Positions 58,102 to 64,000 of a DNA stretch of 64,000 nt are shown in pieces. The DNA comes from UTCHB3 sp964531325 (GTDB taxonomy: Bacteria; Bacteroidota; Ignavibacteria; Ignavibacteriales; Ignavibacteriaceae). The translations under genes and the position numbers were made by a program. Positions within the stretch are counted from its first letter, which is position 1. Each line of letters starts with the position of its first letter. The stretch is taken from positions 96,181-160,180 of the forward strand of contig CAZHCW010000007.1 of NCBI GenBank assembly GCA_964531325.1, given 5' to 3'. The notes under the pieces were generated by a model. It was not told where the DNA came from. It saw nothing but the letters and a program-made list of their open reading frames with translations, and ran no database searches.

Positions 58102-60243
58102 ATGGGAAAATCGATATTTCTTGGTTTAGTGCTAAATACGGCACTTTTGATAGCCTTAGGTTTAATCTACAACCTCATTCGTGGTCTTACCCGGATAACC
58201 AACAGGTATGTAAAAGACATTCTGATTGGCTTATCAACAGGTGCAATTGGGATTGCCATTATGGGAACTCCCTGGGTATTGATGGAGGGAGTGGTCTTTG
58301 ATACCCGTTCTGTGTTGATTTCAATTTCGGGGATGTTTTTTGGTTCAATTCCCACCATCATTGGTATGGTAATGATGTCACTGTTCAGGCTGAGTTCAGG
58401 TGGGAGCGGAACTGAAATGGGGATTGCCACAGTGGTTGTGTGTGGTTCTATTGGTATAATCTGGCGAAAAGTAAGAGAAGGGAAAGTTCAAAAAATTTCG
58501 CTTCCCGAACTCTATTTATTTGGTATAGTGGTCCATTTGGGGATGATGTTTTGTACTCTCTTTCTACCGGATTCCACCCGCGAATTTATATTTAAATCAA
58601 TTAGTCTTCCGGTTCTTGTCATTTATCCGGTAGCAGAATTGCTGTTAGGATGGATGCTGTTAAATGGGGAGGAGTCGTTGAAAACCCGGAGTGCACTTGT
58701 AGAAAGTGAGATTAAATTCCGGAGTTTATTTAATACAGTTGATGAAGCAATATTTTTATTGGATCGTGAAGGCAGAGTGTTGGATTCAAACAAAGGTGCT
58801 GAAAGAATGTTTGGTTATGAAAGTGTCGAACTTTTAAACAAGGGAGCGGAATTTTTTGCAGCTCCCGGTAAAAATGATATTGCTCAAGTGAATCAATATT
58901 CGCAAAGCGCATTTGATGGGACACCACAATCTTTTGAGATGTGGTGTAAAAGAAAAAACAGTGAAGTATTCCCATCTATTGTAAAGTTTTATCCGGCAAA
59001 TTTAAACGATAAAAAGGCTGTGCTCGTATTGGCAATCGATGTTAGTGAAAGACTAAAACATGAATGGGAGTTAAAGGAAGCCAAGGAGAGAGCAGAGTCG
59101 GCAAACAAATTAAAATCAAATTTCCTCGCCAATATGAGTCATGAGCTACGAACCCCCATGATTGGCATAATGGGCTACTCAGAGATGATTATGGAGACGG
59201 AAGAGAGTCCTGAAATCAGACGAACGGGAGAGAAAATTTTTGGGTCTGCACAAAGATTGATGCAAACATTAAATTTGATACTTGACCTTTCGAAAATTGA
59301 ATCGGGGGTTACAGAACTTAACTTAATCCGTCTTGATGTTATATTGTTGGTAAAGGAGATTACTTCGAAATTTGTTTCGTGTGCCACAAAGAAAGGGCTT
59401 ACTCTCGAGTTCAAGAGATCGCTGGATGAGTTGTTTGTGGTTTCAGATACAAGATTGCTTGGTCATATTGTTACTAATTTGATCGACAATGCATTAAAAT
59501 TCACTCATGAAGGTGGAGTTGAAATATCACTGGATTTGGAAGTTGCAAAAGCTAAAAAGTGGCTTATTCTTAAAGTAAAAGACACGGGGATAGGTATCTC
59601 GGAGCAGGATCAATCGATTATCTGGGATGAGTTCAGGCAGGCCAGTGAAGGTTGGGGAAGAGGATATGAAGGGACCGGGTTGGGTCTTTCGTTAACCAAA
59701 CGGTTCATTAACAAAATGGGTGGTGAGATTAATGTCGAGAGCAAATTGGGTGAGGGCTCCACTTTTATTGTGAAGCTCCCATACAACGAAGATACACTTG
59801 AATTGGGATCGGAGGCAGAAATTATGGAAATAACTGAATCAGCAGAAAGAATGGGTAGAGAGATGGAAACAAACTCTTCAACAATACTTGTAGTGGATGA
59901 TGATGAAATCAGCCTTGATGTCACCGTGGCATTTTTAAGGAATCACTACACCGTTCACACAGCCAAAAATGTTTCAGATGCAATGGATATGATCGATAAA
60001 AATCGTTATTCGATCATACTCTTGGATATAAATTTAGGGAAAGGTGTAACAGGATTTCAGATATTGGATGAGCTTAAAAAGCGACCTGATTATGCATCTG
60101 TGCCCGTGGTTGCAGTTACCGCATACGCGATGGCTGGCGACAAGGCTGTCTTTCTGAAAGCCGGGTGTACTGATTATGTTTCAAAACCATTCACCAGAGG
60201 TACACTTCTCAATGTATGTGAAAGGGTTACCTCCGGTAAATAA
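58102..60243 (+). CDS. Hybrid sensor histidine kinase with 5TMR-LYT-type sensor, PAS and receiver
   Basis: 713 residues. An N-terminal membrane module of about five to six helices (to ~190) carries the ITNRYVKDILIGLSTGAIGIAIM segment, typical of the 5TMR_LYT sensor. A PAS domain (~205-325, FRSLFNTVDEAIFLLDREGRVL) follows. HisKA holds the phospho-His in FLANMSHELRTPM (~355), and the ATPase has N/G boxes (LIDNALKFTHEGG, KDTGIGISEQD, GTGLGLSLTKRFINKMGG). A receiver domain (~590-710) carries the acceptor Asp in ILLDINLG and the conserved Lys in DYVSKPF. No separate response regulator is adjacent, so phosphotransfer goes to an HPt or regulator elsewhere. The sensed signal is unknown. Confidence 0.92.
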   Translation: MGKSIFLGLVLNTALLIALGLIYNLIRGLTRITNRYVKDILIGLSTGAIGIAIMGTPWVLMEGVVFDTRSVLISISGMFFGSIPTIIGMVMMSLFRLSSGGSGTEMGIATVVVCGSIGIIWRKVREGKVQKISLPELYLFGIVVHLGMMFCTLFLPDSTREFIFKSISLPVLVIYPVAELLLGWMLLNGEESLKTRSALVESEIKFRSLFNTVDEAIFLLDREGRVLDSNKGAERMFGYESVELLNKGAEFFAAPGKNDIAQVNQYSQSAFDGTPQSFEMWCKRKNSEVFPSIVKFYPANLNDKKAVLVLAIDVSERLKHEWELKEAKERAESANKLKSNFLANMSHELRTPMIGIMGYSEMIMETEESPEIRRTGEKIFGSAQRLMQTLNLILDLSKIESGVTELNLIRLDVILLVKEITSKFVSCATKKGLTLEFKRSLDELFVVSDTRLLGHIVTNLIDNALKFTHEGGVEISLDLEVAKAKKWLILKVKDTGIGISEQDQSIIWDEFRQASEGWGRGYEGTGLGLSLTKRFINKMGGEINVESKLGEGSTFIVKLPYNEDTLELGSEAEIMEITESAERMGREMETNSSTILVVDDDEISLDVTVAFLRNHYTVHTAKNVSDAMDMIDKNRYSIILLDINLGKGVTGFQILDELKKRPDYASVPVVAVTAYAMAGDKAVFLKAGCTDYVSKPFTRGTLLNVCERVTSGK

Positions 60244-60248
60244 CAATA

Positions 60249-63233
60249 TTACTTCAGCAGCACCATTTTTTTGATAGAATTATACCTGCCGGCTGAGAGT
60301 GAATAGATATACACTCCACTCGGCAGGTCTGCTGCATTAAAAAGAAACTCATAACCTCCTGCTTCAAACTCGCCATTTGCCAAAATCCGTATTTCATTTC
60401 CAAGAATATCAAACACTTTTAATTTTATTTCACTTCTCTCCGGTAGAGTTACAAGGATTTTAGTAACAGGATTAAATGGATTTGGAAAGTTTTGACTAAG
60501 ACTGAAATCAGACGGAAGGTCAGAGATTTGTTTGATGCCTGTGTAAACATCATTTATTGCAGAGGGGGTTCCAAGCCGTTTGCCAACAGCCCACGACTCA
60601 ACTCTTGAATTATCGATGTCGGGGTTGATTAATGAGAGTGTATAACCATTTCCATTGGGTTGGGGGCTCCATGGAGTGGTAGAGTTAAAATAGACGCTAT
60701 CAAGAACTGTTCCTGCGGGGTCTGCAATATATACCGTTTCACCGCTGCTTGAGAGGCCAAAATCAAAATTACCTGCGTAAAATTTGGCTTCAGGATGGAA
60801 GAACTTAAATTTTGAAGTATCATCGCAGATCGCCAGGTAGCCGAGAGGATTTATATTCGTTCCTTCGGGAAGGGTAAACAGGTTTCCTTCACCTGCGTCA
60901 TAAAACCTGTAACCTGTCAAATTGAGGGTATCGTTTGAAGGATTATAGATTTCTATCCAGTCGCCTGTGTCATAGATCGAGTTACTCTTGTAGTTAATTT
61001 CATTGATAACCAGGTTAACATTTGCCGGGGTATAAGGCTCAAAAATGGCTTTTAAAGAGATATTCGCAGAAGGCATCAATTCAAGTTTCTCACCACCACC
61101 GTTAACGAAACCTTCCCACCTGACAAACCTGTAACCGGGATCAGGAAGTGCTCTAATTTTCAGAGGAATGTTTTTGAAGAATACCGGTTTGGTGTTCCAT
61201 GGGAAAGTTTTTGTATGCGCAATAATTTTCCCCGCCGTTGAATCATTTGTCGTAAGGTGTACGGAATATGAACCCGGTATATTGAACATAGAATAAAAAA
61301 ACGACCTCATATTTGATGGACGCATTTGAGCAAATTCTCTTATCAGTTCCACTTGTGCGTCCCATGTAGCACCAAAAGAGATTGAATTGGGCCAACGGGT
61401 TTTATGTTTGGGGATTTCGTTTGCAACCAATGCTTTTACACTGTCGATAATTCTGAGTGAATGGTTAACTTCAAAAGTTGTGCTTATGTGTGCAGCCATT
61501 CTTTGGATAAACTCATTCCTGAACTCAAGATTGTTCATCATTCTTCTGAAGATCATTGTTGCCCAAGGGGGATTGGTTGAAATGGTGTTTACCGAATCGA
61601 GAGCATGTTTTAATGTATTTGTAGTGTAAAGACCCTGTGAGTTTCCACCATAACCAAAATCGAGGTCATAGAGCATCCATCTCCATTTTGCACCGGGTTT
61701 CCGCTCTCTCCACATTTTTACATTATTGGCAGGCCAATCACCATTTGCAGCAAAAATTTCCGCGATATGGTAGTCAATAAATGAATCGATGTCGATGATG
61801 CTTTTTGCATGTTCATAGTTGGCTTCCTGAGAAAGATCATGATTCTTAAGGAAGTTATACATTTCATAATATGCAACAGAATCTCCCGTGCTAACATCCG
61901 GGCTCTTCGAATATTCGATCAGGTCAAGGTCTTCCTCGGCAACATTATAATGATATTCAACATAATGTTCATTAAGTTTTTCCCTCAGGTTATGGATACC
62001 CCAATATTTTCCATTGAGAAAAACAACAGCCGGCCTGTAGTCCTGTAAGTCAACATTCATGTGAGGTTTTACGAGTCCAACTATTACACCCTCTCTTATC
62101 ATCGTTCGATACCAGTCTTGTCCCGCGTTTCTGAGTACAAGATTGTTAAATTCGTAGAGATAGGAGTCTTTAAATATTTTATAAAATATTTTTGAGTCGC
62201 CATATTTGTCGCGCATATAAAGCGCAAGTGATTTTTCGGCATAGAGTCGGGTACATCCACCAAAGATTTTCACTCCGGCATTTACATTAAAAGCTCTTGT
62301 TTTATCCTCTTCATAAAATTCTGCGGTAATTGGTCTTTCCCAATCCTGATTCCAGTTTCTTGGAGCAGAGGAGCAAAAAGCTGTAATACCATTTGTGCCG
62401 ATCACATAGATTCCACTTGTATCACTAAAGAAGTTTGCCGGATCGGTGGAAAGTGAAATAACAGGTAGTTCTGTAGTAACATTTATAAAATAGGTATTTG
62501 AAACAGGTTTTGATGGAAGATTTTGCAATTTAAATGTAGCAGCTCTTAAAACTGTTGTTGAATCAATTTGGATCGGTGAAGTATAAAGCGGGGTGTTAGG
62601 ACCGGGGTCTTTACCATCAAGAGTATATCTTATTTCACTTCCGGACATTGTTGAAGATAACGAAACAGTTACACTACCCGTAAAAAACCCTCCTTGAATA
62701 CTAAAGTCGGGTATCGGGCATCTGCCGGAGATATTGGATTCAAAATTTTGGGTACCCGGAGTTGCAGGGAAAAAAGTGTACCAGTTGTTTTCCCCATCGG
62801 GAAATCTACCGTAAGAGATATCACTCGATTGTTGTCCAAATGATATTGTATCAACCAGTGCACCTGTTGCGGAATACAAACCAACCATCTCACCATTGGT
62901 GGTAAGTTTAAAATTGGCGTGTAAACCGGTATTATGATCATCACACCAGACTATCAGATAGCCGTTTGCGGGGATTATCACACCGGAGAGAGGAAAGCGC
63001 CATTTTTGAGGTTGACTGAATATATCTGTCAGATAATATCCTGAAATATCAACTGCCACAGTATCAGGATTAAAAAGTTCAACCCAGTCGCCATATTCAT
63101 TAAAATCGGGGTCGGCTATTGTATTTGTATTTGATGCCATCACCTCGTTCACTTTAACACGAACTGTGGTTTGTGGCAATAAAGAAGTGGAGGCCAAAGC
63201 GATTAAAAAGAGAAAAGCAACTATTTGCCTCAT
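60249..63233 (-). CDS. Secreted CotH-kinase protein with lamin-tail domains and T9SS sorting tail
   Basis: 994 residues. Signal peptide, then a lamin-tail (LTD) domain (VNEVMASNTNTIADPDFNEYGDWVELFNP) and a chitobiase/beta-hexosaminidase C-terminal-like (CHB_HEX_C_1) domain (SEIRYTLDGKDPGPNTPLY). A CotH kinase domain of ~350 residues (NLREKLNEHYVEYHYN, WRWMLYDLDFGYGG with the metal-binding Asp-x-Asp) follows. A second LTD domain (VINEINYKSNSIYDTGDWIEIYNP) and the T9SS tail (LSQNFPNPFNPVT ... KKMVLLK) complete it. CotH-type kinases phosphorylate extracellular proteins in spore coats. An exported cell-surface kinase is the natural inference. It stands alone on the minus strand, convergent with the sensor kinase. 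Confidence 0.9.
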   Translation of the reverse strand: MRQIVAFLFLIALASTSLLPQTTVRVKVNEVMASNTNTIADPDFNEYGDWVELFNPDTVAVDISGYYLTDIFSQPQKWRFPLSGVIIPANGYLIVWCDDHNTGLHANFKLTTNGEMVGLYSATGALVDTISFGQQSSDISYGRFPDGENNWYTFFPATPGTQNFESNISGRCPIPDFSIQGGFFTGSVTVSLSSTMSGSEIRYTLDGKDPGPNTPLYTSPIQIDSTTVLRAATFKLQNLPSKPVSNTYFINVTTELPVISLSTDPANFFSDTSGIYVIGTNGITAFCSSAPRNWNQDWERPITAEFYEEDKTRAFNVNAGVKIFGGCTRLYAEKSLALYMRDKYGDSKIFYKIFKDSYLYEFNNLVLRNAGQDWYRTMIREGVIVGLVKPHMNVDLQDYRPAVVFLNGKYWGIHNLREKLNEHYVEYHYNVAEEDLDLIEYSKSPDVSTGDSVAYYEMYNFLKNHDLSQEANYEHAKSIIDIDSFIDYHIAEIFAANGDWPANNVKMWRERKPGAKWRWMLYDLDFGYGGNSQGLYTTNTLKHALDSVNTISTNPPWATMIFRRMMNNLEFRNEFIQRMAAHISTTFEVNHSLRIIDSVKALVANEIPKHKTRWPNSISFGATWDAQVELIREFAQMRPSNMRSFFYSMFNIPGSYSVHLTTNDSTAGKIIAHTKTFPWNTKPVFFKNIPLKIRALPDPGYRFVRWEGFVNGGGEKLELMPSANISLKAIFEPYTPANVNLVINEINYKSNSIYDTGDWIEIYNPSNDTLNLTGYRFYDAGEGNLFTLPEGTNINPLGYLAICDDTSKFKFFHPEAKFYAGNFDFGLSSSGETVYIADPAGTVLDSVYFNSTTPWSPQPNGNGYTLSLINPDIDNSRVESWAVGKRLGTPSAINDVYTGIKQISDLPSDFSLSQNFPNPFNPVTKILVTLPERSEIKLKVFDILGNEIRILANGEFEAGGYEFLFNAADLPSGVYIYSLSAGRYNSIKKMVLLK

Positions 63234-63865
63234 GTCTGCTCCAAAAGGGGAAATTTATAAATTCACGAGTATAAATATAACCCTTTCACAAATGCAATAA
63301 TCCAATAATGCAGTAATTTTTGATTTATCGGATTTTCGTTCTCAAGTGACGGAGTAGATGAAAAAGAGAGTATTTGATTTGATATTTGTATATTGAGGTG
63401 GAATTTAATTTGATATTTAGTCAACCTCTTGGCGGTAACTGCCGAGGAGTGTGCCTAAATATGGGTTTCCGTTATTTTGATTCATTTCGTCTTGATAAGT
63501 TTTTAGTCCCAACATAGTTCATTTATTTTTACCCAAATTAATCCAAATATTGGTTTTAGGTTGAAGTCAAAGCTTTGAATTTTAATTTTGATTCAATAGT
63601 TTGACATTTCTTTGGGAGTAAACTATATCATGGGCCAATTGTTCCATATTTTTGTACATCATCACTACATTAATATGATGGAAGTATTTTTATATTTAAT
63701 CAGGAAAAAATCCTCAATTTCATGTGGGGTCTTTTTCTTGTCATCATCTCATGTTCCAAATAACAAAAATTTGGGATTCCCAACTTTTTTGTACTTTCTC
63801 GTAACTCTTCTCAATCAAAATCTGTATCCATTTCCATCAACACAAAATTATTGTGAGGAAATTCT
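63234..63865. other. 632-bp non-coding region upstream of the CotH gene and the next exported gene
   Basis: No convincing gene: the longest plus-strand frame (63612-63878) is AT-rich, lacks a ribosome binding site and overlaps the start of the real gene at 63866. A small stem can be drawn at about 63424-63452 (CTCTTGGC with GCCGAGGAG, one bulge). The region must hold divergent promoters for the CotH gene (start 63233) and the gene at 63866; I cannot point to specific hexamers. Confidence 0.6.
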
Positions 63866-64000
63866 ATGTTTAAATTAAAACATATCCCTCTTCAAATTGG
63901 CTTTTTCTTGCTTTTGGTTGTCACAATTTCAACAGAGGTTAAAGCCCAATATTTTGATTCATTGATATTTAAAACACACGGAATCTACTGGCCTGAGAGT
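63866..64000 (+). CDS. Start of an exported protein (cut by window edge)
   Basis: 45 codons from ATG 63866, GTGAGGAA upstream as ribosome binding site. A signal peptide is obvious (IPLQIGFFLLLVVTI, cleavage after KAQ), then YFDSLIFKTHGIYWPES with no stop before the window ends. The function cannot be judged. The signal and the neighbouring T9SS genes make it a possible cell-surface protein. Confidence 0.8.
   Translation, partial: MFKLKHIPLQIGFFLLLVVTISTEVKAQYFDSLIFKTHGIYWPES

Noticed and set aside
63612..63878. Open frame of 88 codons before the last gene
   Set aside because: AT-rich, no ribosome binding site, no family likeness, and it overlaps the real start at 63866.

Overview
The window looks like a chromosomal segment from a free-living Gram-negative bacterium of the FCB group, most likely the Ignavibacteria/Ignavibacteriales. 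This is inferred from gene content, not from a database search. The pointers are four secreted proteins ending in 'NYPNPFNP'-type type IX secretion (T9SS) sorting tails, a PorV/PorQ-like outer-membrane protein, a GWxTD protein, a large TonB-dependent receptor with a carboxypeptidase-like regulatory domain, a bactofilin, an F-type ATP synthase operon ending at atpG without atpDC, and frequent TTG/GTG starts. I see no phage, insertion sequence or CRISPR array. Most of the window is ordered chromosomal operons, with coding on both strands.

Layout. (1) 1-2369, minus strand: the N-terminal half of an AAA_14/DUF4143-type ATPase preceded by a duplicated palindrome, a PLP-dependent cysteine synthase/cystathionine beta-synthase-type enzyme, and a secreted SPOR-like protein. 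(2) 2495-12211, plus strand: a surface-polysaccharide locus (four GT2-type glycosyltransferases, an initiating polyprenyl glycosylphosphotransferase, a Wzx-like flippase and a GT2 fused to a degenerate phosphotransferase). accA, a thioesterase and nadC are embedded in it; nadC seems to start at CTG. (3) 12212-17422: dut, dnaE, an enoyl-ACP-reductase-type SDR and thioredoxin. (4) 17688-27243: a near-consensus promoter drives a secretion/outer-membrane block (Asp-box T9SS cargo, TonB-dependent receptor, 1191-residue T9SS cargo, PorV-like barrel), closed by a strong terminator and followed by a GWxTD protein. (5) 28716-41095: lipid A acyltransferase, GT9, tsaC-like, a membrane/coiled-coil protein plus bactofilin, atpZ, an AtpI-like protein, atpBEFHAG, ffh, then rpsP-khpA-rimM-trmD-rplS ending in a terminator.

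(6) 41162-46525: an MqnA-like protein, a tandem mini-repeat, then the minus-strand run adenosine deaminase / unknown / hutU / serA. (7) 46657-53215: TPR protein, DUF3467 protein, a small T9SS cargo, a large unknown lipoprotein next to an outer-membrane barrel protein, and tRNA-Gln(CTG). (8) 53240-57131, minus strand: a DUF1572/DinB-like gene, then a compact five-gene envelope redox cassette (in transcription order: haem-motif lipoprotein, DUF4266 lipoprotein with a Cys-Gly tail, DUF3570 barrel, Tat/NusG-II protein, ApbE flavin transferase). (9) 57323-64000: MarC, a hybrid histidine kinase, a CotH-kinase/lamin-tail T9SS protein and the start of another exported protein.

The most interesting part is the redox cassette at 53805-57131. 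Its genes overlap or nearly abut, and all five products are predicted to be exported. It encodes a flavinylating enzyme but I find no canonical flavin-acceptor motif in it. It could be an undescribed envelope electron-transfer or metal-cofactor system. Second tier: the glycosyltransferase fused to a phosphotransferase that lacks its catalytic pair, the duplicated palindrome beside the AAA ATPase, the CTG start of nadC, and the bactofilin partner that lacks a peptidase domain.
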